Of a stretch of 64,000 nt of DNA, positions 18,845 to 27,582 are shown piece by piece. How positions within the stretch are numbered: position 1 is the stretch's first letter; each line of letters starts with the position of its first letter. The notes under the pieces are model-generated. The model searched no databases and was not told where the DNA came from. It saw only the letters and a program-made list of their open reading frames with translations. Source of the DNA: Thermosynechococcus sp. CL-1 (GTDB lineage: Bacteria; Cyanobacteriota; Cyanobacteriia; Thermosynechococcales; Thermosynechococcaceae); the NCBI RefSeq assembly GCF_008386235.1, contig NZ_CP040671.1, positions 801,001-865,000 on the forward strand, given 5' to 3'. Position numbers and translations under genes: made by a program.

Positions 18845-19852
18845 ATGTTCACATCTGTAAAGAGCTATGCTCGTTTTGGTGTCGTCGCCGCGGTCGCGGC
18901 TCTGTCGGGTAGCCTGATTCCTGCTGCTTTATCTCAAGGGACACCTACGATTCGCATTGATGGTTCTAGCACCGTTTTCCCCATTACCGAAGCTGTCGCT
19001 GAAGCCTTCCAAAAAGCCCAAGGGGGCAAAGTCCGTGTAACCGTCGGTGTGTCTGGTACAGGCGGTGGCTTCAAGAAGTTCTGCCGCGGTGAAACGGATA
19101 TTTCCAACGCCTCACGCCCCATTTTGGCCAAGGAAATTGCTGACTGCCGCGCTGCTGGCATCAACTTTATTGAACTGCCAGTGGCCTACGATGCTCTCAC
19201 GGTAGTGGTTCATCCCCAAAATACTTGGGCAACAAGCTTAACGGTTGCTGAATTGAAGCGGATTTGGGAACCCGATTCTAAAATCAATAACTGGAGCCAA
19301 GTGCGCCAAGGTTTCCCCAATGTTCCTTTGAAACTCTTTGGGCCAGGTGCCGACTCTGGAACCTTTGACTATTTCACAGAGGCCATCAATGGTAAATCAA
19401 AAGTCAGTCGCAAGGATTTCACCGCCAGCGAGGATGATAATGTGCTAGTCCAAGGTATCACTCGCGATCGCGGTGCGCTTGGATACTTTGGTTTTGCCTA
19501 CTATGCGGAAAACCGCAATCGGCTCAAAGCGGTTGCCATTGACAACGGCAAAGGCCCTGTTCCACCTTCCGAGCAAAACGTGCTGAATGGGACATACCAG
19601 CCCCTCTCCCGTCCCATCTTTATCTACGTCAACGCTAGGTCAGCGCAGCGGCCTGAAGTACGGCAGTTTGTCACCTACTACCTCAATAATGCCCCAGCCA
19701 TGGTGAAAAAGGTGAAATATGTGCCTCTGCCGACTAGTGCCTACCGCACGATTCTGGCTAACTTCAACCGCAACCGTGTGGGTACGATCTTTGGGGGCAA
19801 AGAGGCTATTGGCTTGACGATCAACCAACTGCTGAGGATGCAACCCCAATAG
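18845..19852 (+). CDS. pstS: Phosphate-binding periplasmic protein PstS/SphX
   Basis: The high-affinity periplasmic phosphate receptor of the PstSCAB ABC importer, 335 residues. A signal peptide (about residues 1-31, ending AALSQG) precedes the mature domain. Phosphate-binding blocks are [44 protein letters not shown] and [14 protein letters not shown]. The C-terminal Tyr/Arg segment resembles SphX-type members. It begins the operon, preceded by a Pho box and an AGGAGA ribosome site, and is separated from pstC by a hairpin that probably limits read-through. Confidence 0.95.
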   Translation: MFTSVKSYARFGVVAAVAALSGSLIPAALSQGTPTIRIDGSSTVFPITEAVAEAFQKAQGGKVRVTVGVSGTGGGFKKFCRGETDISNASRPILAKEIADCRAAGINFIELPVAYDALTVVVHPQNTWATSLTVAELKRIWEPDSKINNWSQVRQGFPNVPLKLFGPGADSGTFDYFTEAINGKSKVSRKDFTASEDDNVLVQGITRDRGALGYFGFAYYAENRNRLKAVAIDNGKGPVPPSEQNVLNGTYQPLSRPIFIYVNARSAQRPEVRQFVTYYLNNAPAMVKKVKYVPLPTSAYRTILANFNRNRVGTIFGGKEAIGLTINQLLRMQPQ

Positions 19853-19872
19853 ATTGATATTTTGATTTAATG

Positions 19873-19906
19873 AAGGGTGTGAGGTATCAGCCCTCCACCC
19901 TTTTTT
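19873..19906 (+). terminator. Hairpin with T-run between pstS and pstC
   Basis: AAGGGTG (19873-19879) pairs with CACCCTT (19896-19902), and GAGG (19881-19884) pairs with CCTC (19892-19895), leaving a short loop and a single bulged T. A run of six T follows at 19901-19906. It has the form of an intrinsic terminator. Placed inside the operon, it probably makes pstS transcripts more abundant than pstCAB. Confidence 0.75.
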
Positions 19907-19987
19907 CCCATTTTGTCAACCTCAGTCGTTGATTCTCTCAAAAGATAAATTCCAACTAAAAGATTTTTGCTTGCTGGAATAATACCC

Positions 19988-21001
19988 ATGGTAGAACAGC
20001 CCCTACCCTACTCAACGAAGCTACCTGTTACCCTGCCATCCCGTACCGTCAGGATTTGGCGGGAGCGGATCATTGCTAGCATTCTATTTTTGGCAGCAAT
20101 CTCATCGGTCGTGACCACGCTTGTCATCATCTATATCCTGTTTACCGAAACAGTGATCTTCTTTGAAAAGGTGATGGAGCTGCATCAAGAGTCCCTCTTT
20201 GAAGCGTTGGTGGAGTTCTTTACGAGTACGGACTGGTCACCTCTGATTGAGCCTATTGGAATCGGCATCTTACCCTTGCTCTCTGGAACCTTCACGACCT
20301 GCTTTGTGGCCAGTTGCGTGGCTATTCCCCTTGGCACGATTGCGGCCATCTATCTGAGTGAGTTTGCACCCGCCAAAATGCGGGAGATCCTCAAGCCTAT
20401 CCTTGAAATCTTGGCGGGTATCCCCACGGTTGTTTACGGCTACTTTGCCCTTTTGGTGGTCACTCCCTTTCTCCAGAAAATCATTCTTGGCGTTCAGCAA
20501 TTTTTTAATCCTGGCAAGGAACCTTGGGAATATTTTGAGCTGCCTGGTTTTAACATGTTGGGGGCAGGTATTGTGGTGGGACTAATGGTGCTGCCCTATA
20601 TTGCCAGCTTGACAGAAGATGCCCTCCAAGCTGTTCCTTTGCAACTGCGGGAGGGATCCTATGCAATGGGGGCAACGCGTTTGCAAACAGCAATCAAGGT
20701 TCTCATGCCGGCTGCTATCTCTGGCATTATGGCCGCCTATATTCTGGGGCTGGCACGGGCAATTGGCGAAACAATGATTGTGGCCGTGGCCGCTGGGTTA
20801 CAGCCCAAATTCACCTTTAATCCCTTAGAAGGAGCCTCCACAACTACCGCCTTCATTGTCTCGGTCAGTTTAGGGGATCTCCCCCATGGCTCATTGGAAT
20901 ATCAATCTATTTTTGCCGCTGGGATCATGCTGTTTTTTGCCACACTGATTCTCAATGTGGCGGGGTACTTCTTTAGTCGTCGCTATCGTGAGGTGTACTA
21001 G
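19988..21001 (+). CDS. pstC: Phosphate ABC transporter permease PstC
   Basis: One of two membrane subunits of the phosphate importer, 337 residues from ATG 19988; a TTG seven codons earlier is also open. About six membrane segments are visible. Family marks include LSGTFTTCFVASCVAIPLGT, AIYLSEFAP, ILAGIPTVVYGYFAL and the cytoplasmic ABC-contact loop LQLREGSYAMGATRLQTAI. An extended periplasmic loop near residue 170 (FFNPGKEPWEYFELPG) is present. pstA follows with a two-base gap. Confidence 0.95.
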   Translation: MVEQPLPYSTKLPVTLPSRTVRIWRERIIASILFLAAISSVVTTLVIIYILFTETVIFFEKVMELHQESLFEALVEFFTSTDWSPLIEPIGIGILPLLSGTFTTCFVASCVAIPLGTIAAIYLSEFAPAKMREILKPILEILAGIPTVVYGYFALLVVTPFLQKIILGVQQFFNPGKEPWEYFELPGFNMLGAGIVVGLMVLPYIASLTEDALQAVPLQLREGSYAMGATRLQTAIKVLMPAAISGIMAAYILGLARAIGETMIVAVAAGLQPKFTFNPLEGASTTTAFIVSVSLGDLPHGSLEYQSIFAAGIMLFFATLILNVAGYFFSRRYREVY

Positions 21002-21003
21002 CT

Positions 21004-21951
21004 ATGCCTAGCCAGCACCCGCTTTTGAGTAACCTCCGCAACCCCATCGCCATCGCTGCCTCCATTCGCTCTCGCACCCGTTGGGAACGTTTTTTCATTG
21101 TTCTAGGGTGGTTTTCCCTAGCTGTAGCGCTCTTAACACTGATTTTTTTGGTCTCTGACCTTTTTCTGCGCGGCCTGCCAATGCTTAACTGGAAATTCTT
21201 CACTTCGCCCCCCAGTAGCGATCCAGAAGAGGCAGGCATCCTCACGGCATGGGTGGGGAGTTTGTTGGTCATTCTTGTAACGGCGTTCGTGGCTATTCCT
21301 TTGGGCATTGCGGCGGGCATTTACCTCGAAGAATATGCTCCCAAAAACTGGCTGTTGGATTTCATTGAGGTCAATATCACGAACCTAGCAGGCGTGCCCT
21401 CGATTATCTATGGTCTGCTGGCTCTCGGTTTCTTTGTCTATATCCTCAACTGGGGTGAGAGCATTCTCACAGCTGGGTTTACACTGGCACTGCTGATTTT
21501 ACCCGTGGTGATTGTGACCACCCGCGAGTCCTTGCGCGCCATTCCCCAAGGCATTCGGGAAGCCGCCTATGCGGTTGGTTCGAGTCGCTGGCAAGTAATT
21601 GCCGATCATGTGCTGCCCTACTCGATGGGGGGGATTCTCACGGGGATTATTGTGGGTATCTCCCGTGCGATTGGTGAGACGGCGCCCCTGATCACGATTG
21701 GTGCTTTGACGTTTATCACGTTCTTGCCAGATCCACCGATTCAAAGCGAGTTTCCCTACATTTCGTTTAAGTGGATTTGGTCTCCCTTTACGGTGCTGCC
21801 GATTCAGATGTTTAACTGGGTTTCCCGTCCTCAAGAGGCCTTTCAAGTGAATGCTGCAGCGGCTGGGATTGTCCTACTGGTGTTGACGCTGGCGGTGAAT
21901 GCAACAGCTATTTATCTACGCTATCGTTTTAGGAAGAGTATCAAATGGTAA
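21004..21951 (+). CDS. pstA: Phosphate ABC transporter permease PstA
   Basis: The second membrane subunit of the phosphate importer, 315 residues with about six membrane segments. It shows [37 protein letters not shown] and the ABC-contact loop [19 protein letters not shown] followed by [12 protein letters not shown]. The stop lies inside the start of pstB, with a seven-base overlap, so the two are translationally coupled. Confidence 0.95.
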   Translation: MPSQHPLLSNLRNPIAIAASIRSRTRWERFFIVLGWFSLAVALLTLIFLVSDLFLRGLPMLNWKFFTSPPSSDPEEAGILTAWVGSLLVILVTAFVAIPLGIAAGIYLEEYAPKNWLLDFIEVNITNLAGVPSIIYGLLALGFFVYILNWGESILTAGFTLALLILPVVIVTTRESLRAIPQGIREAAYAVGSSRWQVIADHVLPYSMGGILTGIIVGISRAIGETAPLITIGALTFITFLPDPPIQSEFPYISFKWIWSPFTVLPIQMFNWVSRPQEAFQVNAAAAGIVLLVLTLAVNATAIYLRYRFRKSIKW

Positions 21952-22748
21952 AACCTACAGATTGGGTCGTGGCTACCGAGAACGAGCCACTGAAAAAGCT
22001 GGCAGAAGTTCGGGACTTGAACTTTTACTACGGTGGCAAGCAGGCTCTGAAAAACATCAACTTGCCGGTCTATGAAAAGAAAGTTACGGCACTGATTGGG
22101 CCTTCAGGTTGTGGCAAGACCACGTTGCTGCGTTGCTTTAACCGCATGCATGATCTGTATCCCGGCAATCGCTACGAGGGGGAAATTTGGTTGGGGGATG
22201 AGCAACCGCGTAACCTCCTGCAAATGGATCCAATCGAAGTGCGGATGCAGATTGGCATGGTCTTCCAAAAGCCCAATCCTTTCCCCAAGTCGATTTACGA
22301 AAACGTTGCCTATGGATTGCGGGTGCGCGGCATCAATAACCGTGCGATCCTCGATGAGGTGGTGGAGCGATCGCTCCGTCGTGCTGCCCTGTGGGATGAG
22401 GTCAAAGATCGTCAGAAGGAACCGGGCACGTCTCTGTCGGGCGGTCAGCAGCAGCGGCTCTGTATTGCCCGTGCCCTAGCCACTGATCCAGAGATTATTC
22501 TCTTTGACGAGCCAACATCGGCATTGGATCCGATTGCCACGGTCAGTATTGAGAACCTGATTAGCGAACTCAAGGAGCAAGTGACGATTCTGATTGTGAC
22601 CCATAACATGCAGCAGGCGATTCGTATTTCCCAGTTCACCGCCTTTATGTATTTGGGCGAAATCGTTGAGTACAACGAAACCATGTCCATCTTCACGAAG
22701 CCAGTGGAACAGAAGACTGCCGATTACGTGAGTGGTCGCTTTGGTTGA
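21945..22748 (+). CDS. pstB: Phosphate ABC transporter ATPase PstB
   Basis: The ATP-hydrolysing subunit that powers PstCA, 267 residues. It has the Walker A motif [10 protein letters not shown]-loop [10 protein letters not shown], signature [15 protein letters not shown], Walker [13 protein letters not shown] and the switch His in IVTHNMQQA. Length and the C-terminal [18 protein letters not shown] are typical of PstB. No phoU follows; the next gene, a polysaccharide deacetylase, is 110 bases downstream. Confidence 0.96.
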   Translation: MVKPTDWVVATENEPLKKLAEVRDLNFYYGGKQALKNINLPVYEKKVTALIGPSGCGKTTLLRCFNRMHDLYPGNRYEGEIWLGDEQPRNLLQMDPIEVRMQIGMVFQKPNPFPKSIYENVAYGLRVRGINNRAILDEVVERSLRRAALWDEVKDRQKEPGTSLSGGQQQRLCIARALATDPEIILFDEPTSALDPIATVSIENLISELKEQVTILIVTHNMQQAIRISQFTAFMYLGEIVEYNETMSIFTKPVEQKTADYVSGRFG

Positions 22749-22858
22749 TCGCTGCGTCAAGTCCGCTTGAGAATGTGGTCTAAGAGGTAAGGTGTGGTTG
22801 TGAATCGATCGCTACCCTAGGGCTAGTAGTTATTCGTTCTCGCTCTAGGAGCGCAGTT

Positions 22859-24421
22859 ATGGTGGCATCGCTGGAGTCAACGGTCAGGGAGATTTCACCT
22901 CAGGCGATCGCCCGTGAATTAGCGCGCCGCCTTGCGCCGCAGGCCACCTATGTGCGTGTCGCTCACTCCGCCGAAGGCTGGAAAATTCTCCTAGAGGCAG
23001 AGCAAATTCCCGATCAACGCACCTGCCTTGATGTCTTGGTTGCTTTTTTAAGTCCTGTCCTACCCCAATCCATTGATGTCTATGGGCGACAGTTGGGGGG
23101 GCAGCGCCCTGCATGGGGGGTACGTCTGCGGCCTCGGCCGGTTGCAACCCCCACACCCGGAACAGTTCGCGCTCGCCAGCTTGAACCCTTAGCCCTAGCG
23201 GCCAGTGTCTTAGGGATTTTTGGTTTAGGAGCCGTCGGCCAATGGCAGTCTCCTAGTGTTTGGTTGGCAGCAGCACCCGAACCCACCGTTGAACAAGTGC
23301 GATCGGTCATTCTTAATGCTGCGCCCATTTTGACTCCCGCCCGCCCACCCCTGTGGCACCACTACTCACCCCCTGAGGCCTTTCGTGGCCATGTGTTTAA
23401 TCGGGTTGCGTTACCCCCTGAGCAAAAGTTGGTGGCACTGACCTTTGATGATGGCCCTGATCCGACCTACACGCCCCAAGTGCTCGACATTCTTGCCCAA
23501 GAAAAGGTCAAAGCGACATTTTTTGCCATTGCCAGAGCCGTTGCAGCGCGCCCAAAATTAGCGCAGCGCATTGTTAGGGAAGGTCATGTCTTGGCCAACC
23601 ACTCTTGGAGCCACGGCTACCATTACTTTAATCCTGCGGCTGCCCAGCACGAGGTGGATCAAAGCCAACAATTGATTGAAGACATCAGCGGGGCAAATAT
23701 CAAGCTCTTTCGACCACCGGGGGGAAATCTCCATAATGGTCTGGTGAGTCACGCCAGCCAACAGGGTTACGGTGTGGTAATGTGGTCAGTAGATCCACAG
23801 GATTGGTTACCTCGCCAAACGAGCGATCGCATTGTCAACACAGTTGTCCAGCAGGCGCATGCCGGTGCCATTGTTCTGCTCCATGATGGGGGTGGCTCTC
23901 GGCGAGCAACGGTTGCAGCCTTGCCCAGAATCATTGCCGAACTGCGAGCTAAGGGCTATCAATTTGTTACTGTTCCTGAGTTGATTGCCGCTCAAGAGCC
24001 AACGAGTCTACCAGAACCCCCTTCTTGGCTGACGATTCAAGAAACGGCGCAGCTTCAGCAGTTGATTCTGCAACTAGAGACCCGCATTCAAGTTTTAGAA
24101 AAAGAGCTAAAGACTACACCCCTATGGGCGATCGCCGAACGGGAGTACCTAGCGGCCACCCTACGGGAGCAACAGGCAGCTCTGTCTTGGGTGCAACAAC
24201 GGCTGGCCTTTGAACAAGCTGCTGAAGGTCAATATCAAGCGGCTCTCAAACTGGCGGAGCAGGCGACGCTTGCCGCTAAAGCACAACAATCATCAGTGGC
24301 TAAGACCTTGTGGCAGCGGGCGATCGCCACCCTAGACAGCATTCCCAACACGGCTTTTGTTGCCCCCCTTGCCCAAATCAAGCAGCGACAATATAGCTGC
24401 AGAATGCACCAACTACAATAA
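22859..24421 (+). CDS. Polysaccharide deacetylase (NodB domain), envelope protein
   Basis: A 520-residue protein with a carbohydrate esterase 4 (NodB) domain, which removes N- or O-acetyl groups from polysaccharides such as peptidoglycan. The N-terminal 100 residues are basic and cytoplasm-like; a hydrophobic segment near 113-140 probably anchors it. The esterase motifs are all present: TFDDGP (catalytic Asp), HSWSH (metal His pair), RPPGG, VDPQDW and LLHDGGG (catalytic His). The last 120 residues form a Gln/Ala-rich helical repeat region resembling TPR or coiled coil. The natural substrate is unknown. Confidence 0.85.
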   Translation: MVASLESTVREISPQAIARELARRLAPQATYVRVAHSAEGWKILLEAEQIPDQRTCLDVLVAFLSPVLPQSIDVYGRQLGGQRPAWGVRLRPRPVATPTPGTVRARQLEPLALAASVLGIFGLGAVGQWQSPSVWLAAAPEPTVEQVRSVILNAAPILTPARPPLWHHYSPPEAFRGHVFNRVALPPEQKLVALTFDDGPDPTYTPQVLDILAQEKVKATFFAIARAVAARPKLAQRIVREGHVLANHSWSHGYHYFNPAAAQHEVDQSQQLIEDISGANIKLFRPPGGNLHNGLVSHASQQGYGVVMWSVDPQDWLPRQTSDRIVNTVVQQAHAGAIVLLHDGGGSRRATVAALPRIIAELRAKGYQFVTVPELIAAQEPTSLPEPPSWLTIQETAQLQQLILQLETRIQVLEKELKTTPLWAIAEREYLAATLREQQAALSWVQQRLAFEQAAEGQYQAALKLAEQATLAAKAQQSSVAKTLWQRAIATLDSIPNTAFVAPLAQIKQRQYSCRMHQLQ

Positions 24422-24451
24422 AGGCAGCACGCGGATCCTCAACAGCCTGCC

Positions 24452-25123
24452 ATGACAATTGAACACCCAGTGCAACTGCCGCCCCTTGAAAATGGCGATC
24501 GCCTGACGCGGGACGAATTTGAGCGTCGCTACGCGGCTATGCCCCACCTGAAAAAAGCAGAACTGATTGAGGGAATTGTTTACGTGGCTTCTCCCCTACG
24601 CTACCGCAGTCACGGTCAACCTCACCTATTCCTAATCACTTGGCTGGGCACCTACTGTGCAGCCACACCGGGGGTTGAAGCGGCAGATGCTCCGACTATT
24701 CGCCTAGATGCCGATAATGAACCGCAACCCGATGCCATTTTACGCCTCAGCCACGGGGGGCGATCGCGAATTACTGCTGATGACTATATTGAGGGCGCGC
24801 CAGAACTCGTAGTTGAAATTGCCGCCAGCAGTGCTGCCTACGACCTGCACGATAAGCTCAGGGTGTACCGCCGCAATGGCGTTCAGGAATATCTTGTCTG
24901 GTGTACCTACGATCGCCAAATCCACTGGTTCTCACTTGAAGCAGGGGAATACCAGCCCCTCACTGCTGATGCTGAGGGCATCATCCGCAGTCGCCAATTT
25001 CCTGGACTCTGGCTCGCCCCTGAGGCATTACTCGCCCATGATCTGGGTACTGTCTTGCGAGTGCTCCAACAGGGAATTGCCACCCCTGAACATCAAGCGT
25101 TTGTGGCTCGCCAGCAGCGATAG
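24452..25123 (+). CDS. Uma2 (DUF820) family protein, tandem copy 1
   Basis: First of three tandem Uma2-family genes, 223 residues. Uma2 proteins have a PD-(D/E)xK nuclease fold and are very numerous in cyanobacteria; the biological role is unsettled. The core is visible as EPQPDAILRL (Asp), PELVVEIAASSAAYDLHDK (Glu and Lys) and NGVQEYLVWCTYDRQIHWF. It differs from copies 2 and 3 mainly around residues 45-75 (SPLRYRSHGQPHLFLITWLG), while the second half is nearly the same. The next copy starts 23 bases downstream. Confidence 0.85.
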   Translation: MTIEHPVQLPPLENGDRLTRDEFERRYAAMPHLKKAELIEGIVYVASPLRYRSHGQPHLFLITWLGTYCAATPGVEAADAPTIRLDADNEPQPDAILRLSHGGRSRITADDYIEGAPELVVEIAASSAAYDLHDKLRVYRRNGVQEYLVWCTYDRQIHWFSLEAGEYQPLTADAEGIIRSRQFPGLWLAPEALLAHDLGTVLRVLQQGIATPEHQAFVARQQR

Positions 25124-25166
25124 AGAGGTTCTGAGGAGAGAGAGCCATGACACTAAAGTATTCTCT
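25064..25166 (+). repeat. 103-bp perfect direct repeat spanning Uma2 gene junctions
   Basis: Bases 25064-25166 recur without mismatch at 25750-25852, an offset of 686 bases. Each copy covers the last codons of one Uma2 gene, the whole spacer and the first codons of the next. This shows that the gene plus its spacer was the duplicated unit. Confidence 0.9.
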
Positions 25167-25809
25167 ACCCCCCCTTGAAAATGGCGATCGCTTGACACGA
25201 GCGGAATTTGAGCGCCGCTATACAGCCATGCCCCACCTGAAGAAAGCAGAACTGATTGAAGGAGTTGTATTCATGGGGTCTCCCGTGAGTATCGATCATA
25301 GTCGCTCCCATGGCTCAATTATGGGATGGTTATGGTTCTACAGTGCTGCAACACCGGGGCTAGGTTGCTATGACAATCCGACGGTTCGCTTGGATGGCGA
25401 TAATGAACCGCAGCCCGATGCTGTGCTCCGCCTTGAAAGCGGGGGCAACTCTCGCATTAGTGAGGATGGTTATATCGAGGGGGCACCGGAACTTGTAGTT
25501 GAAATTGCCGCCAGCAGTGCTGCCTACGACCTGCACGATAAGCTCAGGGTGTACCGCCGCAATGGCGTTCAGGAATATCTTGTGTGGTGTACCTACGATC
25601 GCCAAATCCACTGGTTCTCCCTTGAAGCGGGGGAATACCAACCACTTGCTGCCGATGCTGAGAGGATAATTCGCAGTCGTCAATTTCCCGGACTCTGGCT
25701 TGCCCCTGAGGCATTACTGACCCATGATCTGGGTACGGTTTTGCAGGTACTCCAACAGGGAATTGCCACCCCTGAACATCAAGCGTTTGTGGCTCGCCAG
25801 CAGCGATAG
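25147..25809 (+). CDS. Uma2 (DUF820) family protein, tandem copy 2
   Basis: Second tandem Uma2-family gene, 220 residues. The PD-(D/E)xK core is as in its neighbours (EPQPDAVLRLESGG, PELVVEIAASSAAYDLHDK). The region around residues 40-72 (FMGSPVSIDHSRSHGSIMGW) is private to this copy, whereas LDGDNEPQPDAVLRL and all that follows is shared with copy 3. An upstream GAGGAGAG supplies the ribosome site and is identical to that of copy 3. The patchwork of shared and private segments suggests duplication followed by gene conversion. Confidence 0.85.
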   Translation: MTLKYSLPPLENGDRLTRAEFERRYTAMPHLKKAELIEGVVFMGSPVSIDHSRSHGSIMGWLWFYSAATPGLGCYDNPTVRLDGDNEPQPDAVLRLESGGNSRISEDGYIEGAPELVVEIAASSAAYDLHDKLRVYRRNGVQEYLVWCTYDRQIHWFSLEAGEYQPLAADAERIIRSRQFPGLWLAPEALLTHDLGTVLQVLQQGIATPEHQAFVARQQR

Positions 25810-25832
25810 AGAGGTTCTGAGGAGAGAGAGCC

Positions 25833-26498
25833 ATGACACTAAAGTATTCTCTGCCGCCCCTTGAAAATGGCGATCGCCTGACACGGGACGAATTTGAGCG
25901 CCGCTATGCAGCCATGCCCCACCTGAAAAAAGCAGAACTGATTGAGGGAATTGTTTACGTGGCTTCTCCCGTTCGTGTCAGTCACAGTCAGCCCCATGCC
26001 GAGATCATGGCTTGGCTCGGTTTTTACAAAGCAGTTACGCCGGGGGCTCTCGTCTATGACAATCCGACGGTTCGCTTGGATGGCGATAATGAACCGCAGC
26101 CCGATGCTGTGCTCCGCCTTGACAGCGGGGGCAACTCTCGCATTAGTGAGGATGGTTATATCGAGGGGGCACCGGAACTTGTAGTTGAAATTGCCGCCAG
26201 CAGTGCCGCCTACGACCTGCACGATAAGCTCAGGGTGTACCGCCGCAATGGCGTTCAGGAATATCTTGTGTGGTGTACCTACGATCGCCAAATCCACTGG
26301 TTCTCCCTTGAAGCAGGGGAATACCAGCCCCTCACTGCTGATGCTGAGGGCATCATTCGCAGTCGCCAATTCCCCGGCCTTTGGCTCACCCCTGAGGCAT
26401 TACTGGCCCATGATCTGGGTATGGTTTTGCAGGTACTCCAACAGGGAATTGCCACCCCCGAACATCAAGCGTTTGTGCAAATCTTGACCAAAACTTAA
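25833..26498 (+). CDS. Uma2 (DUF820) family protein, tandem copy 3
   Basis: Third tandem Uma2-family gene, 221 residues. It shares its first 50 residues closely with copy 1 (RDEFERRYAAMPHLKKAELI, GIVYVASPV) and the following half with copy 2 (VYDNPTVRLDGDNEPQPDAV). It therefore looks like a mosaic of both. Its C-terminus departs after HQAFV, ending QILTKT instead of ARQQR, and the duplicated spacer does not recur after it. The PD-(D/E)xK residues are intact. Confidence 0.85.
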   Translation: MTLKYSLPPLENGDRLTRDEFERRYAAMPHLKKAELIEGIVYVASPVRVSHSQPHAEIMAWLGFYKAVTPGALVYDNPTVRLDGDNEPQPDAVLRLDSGGNSRISEDGYIEGAPELVVEIAASSAAYDLHDKLRVYRRNGVQEYLVWCTYDRQIHWFSLEAGEYQPLTADAEGIIRSRQFPGLWLTPEALLAHDLGMVLQVLQQGIATPEHQAFVQILTKT

Positions 26499-26622
26499 AA
26501 AATTTCCCTAATCTGGCATTATGCTGTATAGAATCCCCGTGTCAATAGGGGGGTATTGGCATCGCCCTTGCCAAATGCATCGATTCTGTCTGCCGATTGA
26601 CCGTTTCATTCACCGTAGCCCT

Positions 26623-27489
26623 ATGTTGCAATTAGACCCCATTTCCAAAACGACCAATCAACATTCTGGTCACAAAGGTTTAGTGATGGCGATCGGGGGA
26701 GCGGAAGACAAAGTACGTGGGCGACAAATTCTCACCACCTTCTGCCAACGTGCTGGCGGCCTAGATGCTGTCATTGGCGTCATTCCCTCTGCTTCCCGTG
26801 AACCCGATGCCATGGGGCGACTCTACCACGATATTTTCCGCGAAATTGGCGTGCGCGAAGTGGACGTTCTATTGGTGGGCGATCGCGCTGATGCCGAACA
26901 GGAAGAGATGCTAGCTCGCTTGAGTCGCTGTACTGGCATTTTTATGTCCGGGGGCGATCAACTGCGTTTGTCGGCGCTGCTGGATGAAACCCCCCTCCTC
27001 TACCAATTGCGTCATCAAGTCTGGGAAGGCAAATCAATTCTTGGGGGCACGAGTGCCGGTGCCGCTGTCATGGGTGAGTGCATGATTGCCAGTGGGGGCA
27101 GCAATGAAGCTCCAAACCGCTCCTTAGTCGATTTGGCCACAGGCTTGGGTATTCTTCCCGATGTTTTAGTGGATCAGCATTTCCACAATCGCAATCGCCT
27201 CGCGCGCCTGATCAGCGCCATTTCTGCTCACCCCGACAAGCTGGGAGTCGGCATTGATGAAGATACCTGTGCCATGTTTGAAGCTGATGGTATGCTGCGG
27301 GTTCTTGGTCGTGGTTCTGTCACCATTGTTGATCCTCGGGATGTCAGCTACACGAGCTATGCCCATGTGGATGTTAACGAACCCTTGAGTATCTACAACT
27401 TGCGCCTGCACATCCTCAGTGATGGTGACTGCTATAACCTCCGCACCCATCAAGTGCAGCACAAATGTATTTTGCCTCCCCTAAATTAA
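26623..27489 (+). CDS. cphB: Cyanophycinase CphB
   Basis: A cytoplasmic serine-type exopeptidase that degrades the nitrogen reserve cyanophycin (multi-L-arginyl-poly-L-aspartate) to beta-Asp-Arg dipeptides. I start it at the Met in MLQLDPISKTTNQHSGHKG, giving 288 residues; an upstream in-frame Met at 26521 would add an unlikely 34. Family marks are VMAIGGAEDKV, FMSGGDQLRL, the nucleophile elbow GGTSAGAAVMGE (catalytic Ser) and LVDQHFHNRNRLARL. cphA follows 93 bases downstream in the same direction, the usual cyanobacterial arrangement. Confidence 0.95.
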   Translation: MLQLDPISKTTNQHSGHKGLVMAIGGAEDKVRGRQILTTFCQRAGGLDAVIGVIPSASREPDAMGRLYHDIFREIGVREVDVLLVGDRADAEQEEMLARLSRCTGIFMSGGDQLRLSALLDETPLLYQLRHQVWEGKSILGGTSAGAAVMGECMIASGGSNEAPNRSLVDLATGLGILPDVLVDQHFHNRNRLARLISAISAHPDKLGVGIDEDTCAMFEADGMLRVLGRGSVTIVDPRDVSYTSYAHVDVNEPLSIYNLRLHILSDGDCYNLRTHQVQHKCILPPLN

Positions 27490-27582
27490 GTTTTCAGGAA
27501 AGTGTTGCTTAAGATACAGTTTATTGCGTCACTCGCCTCAAAACTAAAAATGGTAAGCTGTCCTTAAAAAAGCCACTCTTCT

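Noticed and set aside
18655..18852. Minus-strand frame covering the pstS promoter
   Set aside because: It covers the Pho box and the pstS ribosome site and has no recognisable protein features.
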